Assembly (NCBI GenBank): GCA_003667245.1
Contig: RCNN01000009.1
Span: 1 to 64,000, forward strand
Length of the DNA stretch: 64,000 nt
Reading direction: 5' to 3'
Origin: Heterostelium multicystogenum
Taxonomy: Eukaryota; Evosea; Eumycetozoa; Acytosteliales; Acytosteliaceae
The translations under genes and the position numbers were made by a program. Shown here one piece after another: positions 48,401-58,945 of the stretch (within the stretch, counting starts at the first letter, position 1; every line of letters starts with the position of its first letter). The notes under the pieces are model-generated. The model was not told the origin of the DNA, made no database searches, and saw only the letters and a list, made by a program, of their open reading frames with translations.

Positions 48401-50037
48401 ATTTGAGGCTATTTGAAAAATATTAGTGAAAATTTCGTCAGTGAGCTTTTAAATTTTGCAAACTTACCAGGGTTGGCTCCACCCCACAATAAACTAGCAG
48501 TGTTGCTACTAAATGGACTAAAATTTGCTGATGTTGTACCTCTGAAAACCTGGTTAACTGGAATCATTACATTGTATTGGAATTTAGAGGAGGAATAATC
48601 TGATAAATATGGTTGCCAAAGAGCAAAGGAAAGTTGTTTAAGGAGAGTCAAGAAACAAGTATATTGACGGATGTATTGAGTAGAAAACTGAAGGTCCAAA
48701 AAAGTGATGTTGGTAACTGGATCAAAGTAGGTGACATTTGTAGTCATTGAACTATAAGAAATAGTAACTGTTTCTGCTGAGGAAAAGTTTGAAAATATAT
48801 AATTCGTTTGATCTATCATTTCCAGTTGACTTGAAGGGTTATTCAATGAATAAGGCATGACTAACTGAGTAAAATTAGAAAACTTTCTCGAGATATAAAA
48901 GGTAGACATAAGAGAATTCATATCTTCAAATGAAATCAAAGCATATCCATTATAGATAGATGGTCTTAAAGGTCCATAAGTCGATAGAATAAAACGGAAA
49001 TCTTCGGTGAGAATAACATTATTGGTGGATAATAAATTATTTCTTTTACAACTGATGTTCTTGTCACTAAAGATTTACTAGTTAATATCCATTTGAAGCC
49101 CATATAGTAGATCTATAATTTTTCTCTCCTTACCATTGAGTGGAATGGATTATCAATGATTGTCCATGTAGAATAATTGATAGTTGTACCAATTCTAACA
49201 TTAAATGTAATATTCAATGTAGGAGAAGTATTTTCAAATGGTGAGATTGGATATATTTGAATTGTTCTGGCGTTGGGTGCTTCTACAGGTTCTGAGGTAC
49301 AAATGAAAGTTCCATTCACTTGACAAGATATAGCTACAAAACCAAATACATTGTAAAAAGTATTACTATCAACATTGAACACAACTGAAAACTTTACAAT
49401 TGAATTATATCCAACCATAGTAGGTTTTAGTAGTCTTAAGGACTGTAAAATTAGATGGTTTGAAATCTAAATTGATACATCATTAAGAATTGAATATTAA
49501 TACCAATATCATTCGTTATATTGTTTGCTCTACATCTATATTACCTGGACACATTAAACTATCATTTAGTACGAATGTCTGGTCAAAACCAGCACCAGTG
49601 TTTTTAATTCTCATGGTATAGTTTTGTTTGCCAACGACAGTTGCAGCTGTCAAATACCAAATGTTGATTGTTTGAAAATTGTAGGTTCCATTCAGTATGT
49701 TATATTGCGAGTTGGTATTGGCTACAAGTCCTGCTGGTGTAGGTATAAAGTCAGTTGTTGGAGCAAACAGAGTGGTTGTATTCAATTGAATTGAAATGGC
49801 ACCAGAACACTTTTCAGGGGCTGGTGTAGCGGTATAATATTTTCCAGGTGGAGAAATTGTTGCTCTCTTTAATTCTGTAAATCCTTCAATACCTAATTCA
49901 AAATTAATATATATATCTACATTGGGTTTAGCCCTATATGTTCAAAACTTACAATTAATATTTATAATGGAAATTAGTAATATACACAATAATATATATT
50001 TTGGAAATATATTGGAAATCACCATTTTGGACTTCAT
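45407..50037 (-). CDS. ComC-like EGF-domain type I membrane protein
   Basis: The start is MKSKMVISNIF at 50037, with a hydrophobic leader YILLCILLISIIN. About nine short introns (for example 49952 downwards, 47252-47200) separate exons coding a large Asn-glycosylated ectodomain of beta-sandwich repeats. Near the C-terminus come a proline-threonine stalk (PTPTPTNPTPTPTDPTP), one EGF-like module (CPGEPPCNNRGVCKPDGCEC..YYGPTC), a final domain of the ComC type with a conserved Cys, and a membrane helix (AAIAGIVVGGVVFVAIVVGT) with a short basic tail. This order is that of the Dictyostelium EGF-like protein family that includes ComC, implicated in development and cell contact. A frame break near 47140 (GG read for G) and others upstream look like sequence errors. 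Length is about 1,350 residues. Confidence 0.75.
46420..46536. repeat. Pro-Thr coding minisatellite
   Basis: A six-base GTTGGA-type repeat encodes the (PT)n stalk of the ComC-like protein on the minus strand. The opposite strand reads as a meaningless Gly/Val repeat. Confidence 0.8.
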
Positions 50038-50961
50038 CCAATAATTAGAGATCAACCAATGATATATAATTGTTTATATCTTTAAACAAATCAAATAATT
50101 ACTAAATAATTGAATTTCGATATCTAATTATTAGATTGATTGATTGTGAATGATTGATTATTTGATGATGACGATGATGATGATGATGTGTTAAAAAACG
50201 ATCGATTAAAATTAAAAGTAGTAAGTAGTAAGAAGTAAGTAGTAGTTATAATTTTATAAAATATTTAAAATAATTTAATAATTTATTTGATATCGATAAT
50301 ATCCATCATGATTTTTGTAAATTACGAGCTCTAAACCCTTATCATTTTTGGTTCCAGAAAATACCATCAAAGCCCACTTTTAAATGAGGATGACGGTTTT
50401 TTTTAATTTGATTTTGAAAAGATTGCGACCCAAACACCATGATTTAGCACACGAAAATTGATAAAAAAAAGAAGATTACGTGCCACTTAAAAATGTCACA
50501 ACCCAATCATCAACGAATCTAAAACAATAACTAATAAGCTCGATCTTAAAAGAACTTTAAACCTTCACCAAAAGACTAAAAGCAACCAGACTACCAGTAA
50601 TAATCAAACTTTAGATTGATGATTCTCTGTGTGTCTTTTAAATAGAGATTCGATAGACAAAATTTGCTAGTTTAACAAATACTAAATCTATCATATCATA
50701 TCTTCCAAGCCATTGTTGTCGACTATAAAGTGATAATAACATCGTTAGAGTTTGGAATATATAGCACTGTGTGTTGTTAACTGTTATGGTCAATACAATA
50801 ATTTGAGTACAATTGATTCTGTCTTATTATGCATTTATTTAAATATATGAGTCAAGTGTCAAATATAGATTATTTAAAAAGAAAACTAACTAGATTATAT
50901 GATGAAGTCTAATTAGACTAATCTTTTTAACTTTTAAGCTAAAAACTAAAACGAAGAATTG

Positions 50962-51022
<61 letters not shown>

Positions 51023-51301
51023 CCTTAAGTGATTGGTAATAACAGTGTTGTAATTGTTTTGTTTTGATTGACTATCCTTTATTAGAAAGAAGTGAATGAT
51101 GATCAAACTGCTCATCCATTACCAAAAAATCAAAATCTAAAGTAGATATTTATTTTCATTAATTTCAAGGTTAAAGATTTTTGATGTGCTGTATCCAATT
51201 CAACCATGTTAAGTTGAAATTGAAAATAATCTTACATTTGTGTTGTACTTGTTGTTCATTCACTATTATTATTATATTATAGTTTTTCACAAACAACAAA
51301 A
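50038..51301. other. Divergent intergenic region
   Basis: This lies between the ComC-like start (minus) and the amylase start (plus). It contains a GATGAT run near 50170 and the TATC microsatellite. No coding frame is credible. Promoters for both genes are expected here. Confidence 0.5.
50961..51022. repeat. (TATC)n tetranucleotide microsatellite
   Basis: About 15 tandem ATCT/TATC units with no interruption lie in intergenic DNA. The tract is likely length-polymorphic. Confidence 0.95.
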
Positions 51302-53022
51302 ATGAAGTGTGTGACAGAGCAATATTGCTTGTTTGCTTTGTTTGTAGTATTTCTAACAATGTCTGTATCGACGACTGTTGTGAAGTCTGAGGTGCCAAAT
51401 GGTGGTATGATGATGTACGAGCTCTCGACAAGACCATGGCTATACAATCTATCACAGCAATACAATCAAAACTTTACACAACTCTCACGTATGTATTATT
51501 ATTAGCTTTCAAGTGATCTTTGGCAATATTCTATTTGAAACTATTCATTGATCCACTAGAGGGCAGATAGAGAGACCTGCATAAGTAAACTAAACTATCA
51601 ATCAAATTTGATGATCAATTCTTTATAAACATTGTTTCTAGAAATACCGATGGTTGAATTCCAAAAGATCAAGGCAATGGGTTTTGATATGGTTTGGCTT
51701 ATGGGTCTGTGGGAGCTGGGTGCTTATGGTTTGAACTACGATCGTACCAATCAGCCTTTGCTTCAGCACTACGCACAAGTCCTGCCAGGATACACCGTTG
51801 ATGACATCATTGGATCACCTTATGCCGTTACAAACTACACATTGAACCCTCAACTGGGCTCAATGGCCGATCTTGCTGTCTTGAGAAAGCAGCTCAACGA
51901 TATGGGATTGCTGTTGATGGTTGACTTTTGTGCCAAACCACTCGGCAGTCGACTGTCCATGGACAACAACTGATCCAGATTACTATATTCGTGCACCACA
52001 GGGAACAAATCCTCCCTATGATCCAAATACCTACTTGCCCAATGGTATTGCCTACGGAAGTGCTGGATGGGGTGGAGCATGGCAAGACACTGCCCAACTC
52101 AACTACTGGAATCCAACACTGGTCAAAGCTCGTATTTGCTCAGCTACTCGAGTTAGCCTCCGTAGCCGATGCAATTCGTTGCGACATGGCCTACCTCTTG
52201 TTGAATGAACTCTTTGGTCAGAACTGGCAATCACAACTTCAATCATGGGGATATACTCAACCATCAACTGAGTTTTGGGAACAAGCAATCCAAATTGTCA
52301 AGGGAGAATTCCCCGATATTATATTCCTGGCTGAGGTATACCACCCATGGGAATCTCAGCTTCAGCAACTTGGATTCGATTACACCTACGACAAGATGTT
52401 GCACGACTATTTGGGTGGAGGAAATCTAGATCAAGTCCGTGGCTGGATCTCTGGCAATACAATTCAATTTGCTCAACACTCTGCACACTTTTGTTCAAAT
52501 CATGATGAGCCACGTGCAGCTAATTTCTTTGGAAGTTGGTGGCGTGCCGATGCAGCTGCTCTTGTCACCTACACCATGCCAGGATTAAGATTCTTCTGGT
52601 GGGGTGACTTTGAGGGTTACCAAAATCAACTTGATGTACATCTTCGTCGTGAAGAATCTGAGGCTGCAGTTGACACTGTAACCCAATTCTATCAAAATCT
52701 AACTTCAATTGTCTCGGACCCAGTATTCAAATATGGTACATTCGAGTATCTTAACGTTACTGGATCCAACACCGAATGGACTTTGATCGCTTACAAATGG
52801 ACTTACCAAAACGAAAAGCGTCTTTGTGTCATAAACTTTAGTGAAACACAAGGATCTGGATCTATCATCTTGAGCGACGCCGAACCAATCAATGGAAACG
52901 ACACCATTCCAGTGACAGACTTACTCTCTGGTACTACTTATTTCAGATCAGCTCAACAAATGAGAACCACCGGTTTGTTTGTAGTTGTAAATACATGGTA
53001 TGGTCAAATATTCAAATATTAA
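51302..53022 (+). CDS. Secreted GH13 alpha-amylase-family glycosidase
   Basis: Exon 1 (51302-51488) carries a signal peptide (LFALFVVFLTMSVSTTVV); an intron at 51489-51641 leads into the barrel. Conserved regions appear in order: region I DFVPNHS (once the frame is repaired), region II ADAIRCDMA with the nucleophile Asp, region III FLAEVYHP with the acid/base Glu, and region IV CSNHDEPRA with the transition-state Asp. All three catalytic acids are present. C-terminal beta-sandwich residues end at 53022; total length is about 500 residues. Two single-T excesses (51926-51929 and 52135-52137) break the frame, each repaired exactly at a conserved motif. The likely substrate is alpha-glucan, in food-vacuole or extracellular digestion; specificity within GH13 is not determined. 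Confidence 0.88.
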
Positions 53023-53094
53023 ATAAATATGTAATTTATATAAACACACTATACAATACTCTAAATTTATTTATAATTCTAGATTCTAGGAGAT

Positions 53095-53746
53095 TTAGAA
53101 GAACTCCTCTTTGATGACTTTGGAGTCGAGCCACTCTTGGAAAGCCCATTGGGTCTTCTGAACCCTGTTGCCTGCATAGTCGAAATCCATATACATTTCA
53201 TAGGCTGTATTATTACCATCGACAATCATCTTTAATACTCTAGCTTCGTGGATCACTGCATTGGCCACAAAAGACTCTTCTGCCTTTCGGTTAGCATCGA
53301 AACCAACTCTGTTGGTTGAGTCTCCTTTTTCGTACATGACTACATCTGGATGGTAGTACTTGTCAAAAACTTCGAGGATTTTATTTTCTTGGATACCTCT
53401 AATAATATCATCCAATCTCGCCTTGTTTGGGTTGTCACAGTTTGGTGCAGTGATAACTATGACACCTGTGTTTTCAGTGGATAACTGATTATTTACTGGA
53501 TTCTCTTGGGTATGGGAAACCTTATCGATATCTGGTGAATTAATAGTTTTTTGTTGGAGTTTGTTCTTTATATGTTGGAATTGGTGACTCTGCAGGTTTT
53601 AGATGTTCATTAGAAATTTGTGGATGACTACTTTCTTTTTGATTACTTTGGTAGTGTTTATTATGAGATTTTGAGTCATGGTGGTGGTGATGATGGAAGT
53701 GAATTCTACCAATTGATTTGTCATATATATTTCTTAAAAATCCCAT
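53095..53746 (-). CDS. SnoaL-like domain protein with an N-terminal histidine run
   Basis: The start at 53746 is MGFLRNIYDKSIGRI, followed by HFHHHHHHDSKSHNKHY, a natural run of six histidines. A disordered linker with Lys/Pro/Thr leads to a compact alpha+beta barrel: ILEVFDKYYHPDVVMYEKGD, VANAVIHEARVLKMIVDG and YEMYMDFDYAG..VQKTQWAF. This is the SnoaL/NTF2-like fold of about 110 residues, whose members are cyclases, isomerases or ligand carriers; no reaction can be named. An extra A in the run at 53547-53552 breaks the frame between linker and domain. The His run could bind metal, but that is inference. No signal peptide is seen, so the protein is presumably cytosolic. Confidence 0.72.
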
Positions 53747-54432
53747 TATTTATTTATTATTATTGGCTAATATTGATATACCAAAAGAAAAAGATATTAT
53801 TATTAATATTTTAAAAATATTTTATTCTTTTAAGATGATTAGATAAATATTTATTTAATTAAATAATTATTAGGAGTTTAATATTCTTTGAATGTTTCTA
53901 ACAATCGATTGATTTTCATATTTATAGAGTAGTATTGGAATCTGATCAGAACAAATTTATTCCGGAGGTAAAATGTTGGAACTTTGAACAACAATCCGGA
54001 AAAAATAGTTTTCATTTTAAAAAGGTTTGGAACACAATTTTTCCTAATTAGGAAATTCATGAATTTTAATGTTTAAAATCTAAATTAAAATAACACAGGG
54101 ACCAAAAGAATTTGGTTCTAAAAAAAAATGAAATCGGAGAGTGATTAATAAAATAGAGGTTATATTATACAAACTCAAATATTTAAATAAAATTGTTTAT
54201 TTTTTATTATTTAGATTCCAAAATTAGACTTCTTTCAAGTATTATTGATGATGAGAAATAAATAAATGATCGATCATCTATTATTTCTTGGTTCAAATGT
54301 GTTCTTTTTTTTGTTTTTTGTTGATGTTCATAGAGAAGTTGAGATAATAATATTAATTAAGTATAAATTTTGATTTTTGAACATTTTGGATGGACCTTAT
54401 ATTTTGAGAAAGGTTTCATCATCACTGTGTGG
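53747..54432. other. AT-rich divergent intergenic region
   Basis: This lies between the SnoaL-like start (minus) and cyclin L (plus). The short frame at 54060-53878 (minus) shows no domain and is taken as chance. Confidence 0.45.
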
Positions 54433-55438
54433 ATGGACGACGATGATATTCACATCGAATTTGTTATTTACAGCTGAAGAGATTGCTAATTCACCATCTA
54501 GAGCTGATGGCATTGACTATGAAATCGAAGACAATCAAAGAAGATATGGTTCACATATCATACAGGAAGCTGGTATCCTGTTGAAACTGTATGTTACAAG
54601 CTAGCTGAATAGATAGATAGCTATCCGTCTTACCGACATAGACTAATACTTACTGACAATCCCTAGACCACAAGTAACCATTGTTACATCACAGATCATA
54701 TTTCATAGATTCTACTGTCGACAATCGTTTAAAGCATACGATGTAAAAGTAAGCTTACTACCACCTTTTCTACTGTGACATTACCTTGCTAATAGCTTTA
54801 ACTCTTGAATTGCTATATTATATCATATATATTATATTAGAATATATGTATGGGGGTTGTACTTATTGCTATAAAGTTTACCGAGGTGAAGAGAAGAGTG
54901 AGAGATATTGTTAACACATTTACCTATATATTCCAAAGATCGGAGGGCTCCAAGATAGAGTATCTCAATACACGTGAAGAGCTGTATTGGCGGCTCAAGG
55001 CAGATGTAATCGATGCAGAGATGACGGTTTTGAAAGAGTTTGGATTTCTCATGAAGGTCGAACCTCCTCATATGTTTATTTTTGAACTATTTGAAGCTGC
55101 TCGAAAAGAGTAACGACGTTGCACAAAAGGCGTGGAACTTCCTCAATGACAGCATGCGAACAACCCTATCTGTACAGTATAAACCAGAATCAATTGCAGC
55201 TGCATCCATATATTTAGCGGCTAAAATGCTCAAGGTACGACTTGTCGAAGAACCTTACCCATGGTGGGAGATCTTTGACACAACAAAAGAAGAGATCACC
55301 GCCATCGAAGAGGAAATCAATAACTTTTACACAAAACCCAAGCCTTTTTATATAGATATAGAGAAGTTCTATGCAATACCAATTGCATCTACCTCGACTA
55401 CCTCTACCTCGACAACTGCCACCTCAAAAGCAGACTAA
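54433..55438 (+). CDS. Cyclin L (transcription/splicing cyclin)
   Basis: The start ATG at 54433 gives MDDDDIHIEF. Exons are about 54433-54588, 54667-54748 and 54841-55438. The cyclin box runs SRADGIDYEIEDNQRRYG, IIQEAGILLKLPQVTIVTSQ and FHRFYCRQSF, then MGVVLIAIKFTEVKRRVRDI. The second fold has KAWNFLNDSMRTTLSVQYKPE and AAASIYLAAKMLKVRL, then TTKEEITAIEEEI. This order matches cyclin L, the partner of CDK11 in pre-mRNA splicing and transcription. The Arg-Ser tail of animal cyclin L is missing; the protein ends in a short Ser/Thr tail. Extra T bases near 54470 and at 55079-55083 break the frame; the latter repair gives ILNYLKLLE exactly as in the family. Confidence 0.88.
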
Positions 55439-55681
55439 CAGAACACACAGAGAACCGCCAACTCTACACCGACTTGGTGATAGATTGATTTAAGAAGAAA
55501 ATAAAAGATAGATACTTAATATTTTATTAATTATTCTATTTACAGTGAAAGATATATAATGTATGTATATTATATTGAATCTGTTGGTTAGATTAGTGAT
55601 TAAAATGTCGACCTGTTAGTTCAACATCTTAATAGGTTTGTTTGACTATGTACATGTTAGGCTGATTTAGGTTTGGACCTC

Positions 55682-57243
55682 TCAAAAACATGTACCAGTG
55701 GTTGGGCTACCGGTAGTTGGATTACCAGTGGTTGGGTTACCAGTAGTTGGGTTTCCAGTGGTTGGATTTCCAGTAGTTGGGTTACCAGTGGTTGGGTTTC
55801 CAGTGGTTGGATTTCCAGTGGTTGGGTTTCCAGTAGTTGGGTTTCCAGTAGTTGGGTTTCCAGTAGTTGGGTTTCCAGTAGTTCCTGGTCCACCAGAGCT
55901 TGATGTTGAACCAACAATACAAGTTGGAATACCGTTGTCCCACATTACACTACCATCACATGAGCATTGTGGATATTTGAATCCTGTACGGCAGGTACAG
56001 TTACCAACATTACACAAAGCATATGGAACATAGAGACATTCATAATCCTAATCAAAATATTAATAATTTGTATAAGATATATAAGAAATTAGATAAATTT
56101 ACATACTTGGATACAGGTAGTTGGTAAACCGTTGTCGAGCAATTTGACACATTGTGGAATTCCATCATTCCATCTTACGATACCGTCACAATGAGCGCAT
56201 CTATCACCAGTAAATCTATCAGCACAGGCACAACGACCGAGAGTAGAGTTGGAATCAGATGCGTTGTACAAAACGGTTGGCTTGAAGTCGGTGAGATTGA
56301 CAGCCACAACTTCATTGTCTGAAGTTGAGAAATACAACATCTTTTTAGTTTCATCAACAACAATGGAACGGACATTGGTTGCGTTGGAGACGGTCTTGGT
56401 TTCATTGAGAGCACCCGAGAGTGGAATGGAGAAGATACCAGTTACATTTTGTCCAGTACGATTGTGGGTACCAATGTAGAAGGAATCGTTGGTTACAACA
56501 AAGACGTCAACGAGATAGTCAACACTGAATACCTTGGTTCTATTTTCAGAAGTACAGTTGGAGCAGTCCAATGAGATGTTGTAGACAGTTGACATGTTGT
56601 TTCCGGTCATCTCAAGGAAATAAAGAGATTGGTTGGAGTGGCGGACAAAGTCACAACGTTGGTTTTGGAGAATGACTTTGGACTCAGTTTCGTTGAACTC
56701 TTCGAGGGTCAAAGGAATCTTGGAGTAGCTACGAAGTGCAGAATCACAGTAGTAGGTAACACTCTTTTTCTCATCAAGGTCGATGGCGAGACTACCTTTG
56801 ATTCCCCAGATCTTAGTGAAACGACCAGTATCAGGATTGTATGGACCGTAGGCAGGAGAGTATCTTTGGTTGACCTTCAAATAAGTTAGATTCTTGGTAC
56901 TGAGGTAGGCAAAGAGTTCAGTGGCCATTGAGAATCCTCCTCCGGCTGGAATTTCATTCTCGATGTCAAAGAGGTTCTCCAGCTGACCGCTGTTGTTTGA
57001 GGAGAGATCAGTGCTCAAACTAACGATCTTGGGGCTTCCGAAGAGTCCTTGGGTGCTGTTGTATTTTCCAAGCATAATCAAGTGCGATCCGTTGCTAGAC
57101 AAAGCAAGACCTGGATAAACATTGAAGTTCTGGAGACATCCAGAGTATGGAACATTTCCACATTGCCAGTCTCCCACACATTCTTTTTGGGACAAGACCA
57201 ACAATGGCATTGCCATCAATAAAATTAAACTGAAAATTTTCAT
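55682..57243 (-). CDS. Secreted Cys-rich protein with beta-propeller-like body and Thr-Gly-Asn-Pro stalk
   Basis: The start MKIFSLILLMAMPLLVLS at 57243 is a signal peptide; the upstream in-frame methionine at 57279 would lengthen it unhelpfully. About 330 residues of repeating strands with many NxS/T sites follow, ending in EGF/laminin-like CACADRFTGDRCAHCDG. After an intron at 56106-56048, a second small Cys motif (CNVGNCTCRTGFKYPQC) precedes about a dozen TTGNP units and a final TTGTCF-stop. The mucin-like repeat probably carries O-sugars and acts as a stalk or cell-wall linker. No membrane helix follows, so it is secreted or lost a GPI tail through an error. Family not recognised beyond similarity to dictyostelid EGF-like secreted proteins. 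Confidence 0.75.
55694..55884. repeat. 15-bp minisatellite (TTGNP units)
   Basis: About twelve imperfect copies of CCAGTAGTTGGGTTT (plus strand) encode the TTGNP stalk on the minus strand. The unit alternates among a few variants, which suggests past unequal exchange. Several other frames are also open. Confidence 0.9.
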
Positions 57244-58501
57244 TGTGTCACAACAAAGTGGATTGGATGGATGAATCAAGTTTACTTTTGGAATGGAAAT
57301 TGATGTTGATGATTATGATGAATACTTTATAAATAATTTAATAAATAAATAAATAGAAAACCAAATAGACTGAACAAATAAATCTAATAATAATATTCAC
57401 TTCTGATTATTACTATTAATATTATATGTTTTTGTTTTTGATGAATTTGATTTGGAAAATGATGGAAATGCTGTTAATTTATAGTTTCTCAAAACTCTGC
57501 ATTGTTGGGAGTAGAGAGGAGGTTATAGAATTATTTTAATGTCGAATTTAGGAAATCCTAGAGTGAATCGTTTAGTTGAGTTGTAAAGATCTGTAAATCA
57601 ATGTCTTAAATTACAATTTATATAAATTTGTAAAGAAACCGTCTTTTTCATTGCTACACTCATTTTTGGAGACATTCATGAATTTCATTTAAAATTAAAT
57701 CAATTATATGTATACATCCATCCCAAAAGTGTAAAATATTATTTGTAACCATTATACTCACTTTAAACTCTAAAAACAACAACTACAACTACTACTACTC
57801 CTCTGAGTACACACAGACCAAGTCGTCTTGTTTTTTGACTTTTTCCTATCTTTATTATTCACCCATGTTATAACTTCACTTTCATATGTAGCTTGGTGCA
57901 GGTAAGGGTTATGAAGGTATTGGCATACAAGTAGGGTACCCTACTCATTGCTTACCAAACACAGGTGTGTTTCAACTTCATATCGTTGTCACCCCATACC
58001 CAGCCACCCACATCACCCACTACTTGAAAAAACAAAATTCAATCTATCTCTTTAAAAAACAAAAAGATTAAGAAACACATAAATGAAACAAAATTGGAAA
58101 TAAATAATATATATTAATTGAAGTGAAACTTTTTGTATTTCCATTTTTGTATTCCACATATAAAATATACAAGATTAACCATAAAGAGATACATTCATAT
58201 AGATTTAAATAATAATTATATCCAAATACACATGTATCATTAATACCACCTGAAAGATTAATTTACCTAAAACAAGTTATTATTTGATAAATATTAGAAT
58301 AGAAACTATATTATAGTAAATCATTTATATATATATATATAGATAATGATTATAGAATATAATAAAAATAAAATTTGATTTAGTATATCGGTTTAATTAA
58401 TTTACTCATTAAATTTATTTAAATTACATCCATGTAAAAAGTTTTGTTAGTTAGTGTTTAGTGTTTGTTGTTGTTGTTGTTATTGTGTTGTTGTTGTGAT
58501 T
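57244..58501. other. Intergenic region with a GC-rich hairpin
   Basis: No gene is visible. The 57.9 kb part has a structured, GC-richer segment, listed separately; the rest is AT-rich with a TA run near 58330 and a TTG run near 58465. Confidence 0.5.
57901..57956. other. Possible structured RNA or hairpin element
   Basis: GGTAAG at 57901 pairs with CTTACC at 57951. Inside is the perfect palindrome GTAGGGTACCCTAC (57931-57944). The segment is markedly less AT-rich than its neighbours. It could be a small ncRNA or a binding site; no family match is claimed. Confidence 0.35.
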
Positions 58502-58945
58502 TTATTTCAAAAGATCGTAAGCAATGACTGCTCCACCTGAAATGAGTGAACCGGCTGAAATCATCTTGGCAGTTGGGACTCCAAGTGCTGAACCAGCAGC
58601 GAAACCAATGACGACTGGGATCAAACCAAGAATAATTGGGAAGATTCTGTCAATACCGATTTTAGAATTTAAAATCTTTCCACCAACAACCAAACCAGCA
58701 ACCAAGAGGGAAGCTTGGGCAAATCCTAAGTTTAATGAATTTGGGAAATAGATATTCTTGGCAATTGATGCCAAACTACCAACACCAATAGCAATCATTG
58801 GGAAACCGTAAAAGGCAGCCTATAAAGTGAATAACAATTAATTGTTAACAATTGATGCTGATCTTTCACACTTTAAACATATCTACTACTATGAATATTC
58901 ATTTATACATACCAACATTCCTCTACCAATATTATCTCTTGCCAT
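58502..58945 (-). CDS. Small multi-pass membrane protein
   Basis: Exon 1 (58945-58913) encodes MARDNIGRGML, and an intron at 58912-58820 joins it to AAFYGFPMIAIGVGSLA in frame. The 116-residue product has about three to four hydrophobic, Gly-rich segments (IAIGVGSLASIA, ASLLVAGLVVGGKI, FPIILGLIPVVIGFAAG and ISAGSLISGGAVIAY). Size and Gly-rich helices recall TMEM14-type or mitochondrial inner-membrane proteins, but I cannot assign it. There is no signal peptide. The frame is clean, and codon use is less AT-rich than the flanks, which suggests good expression. Confidence 0.75.

Noticed and set aside
51926..52137. Programmed frameshifting or RNA editing in the amylase gene
   Set aside because: The breaks are in ordinary T runs with no slippery-site context, and the same kind of break occurs in many unrelated genes; insertional RNA editing is known in myxomycete mitochondria, not in nuclear dictyostelid genes.
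53690..53746. Vector His-tag contamination
   Set aside because: The His codons are mixed CAT/CAC and embedded in native AT-rich sequence with a full gene and promoter context.
55657..56033. Other frames over the minisatellite (VVGLP-, SSGWVT- and LLETQ-type repeats)
   Set aside because: They are frame shadows of a 15-bp repeat; only the TTGNP frame joins the signal-peptide-bearing, Cys-rich gene.
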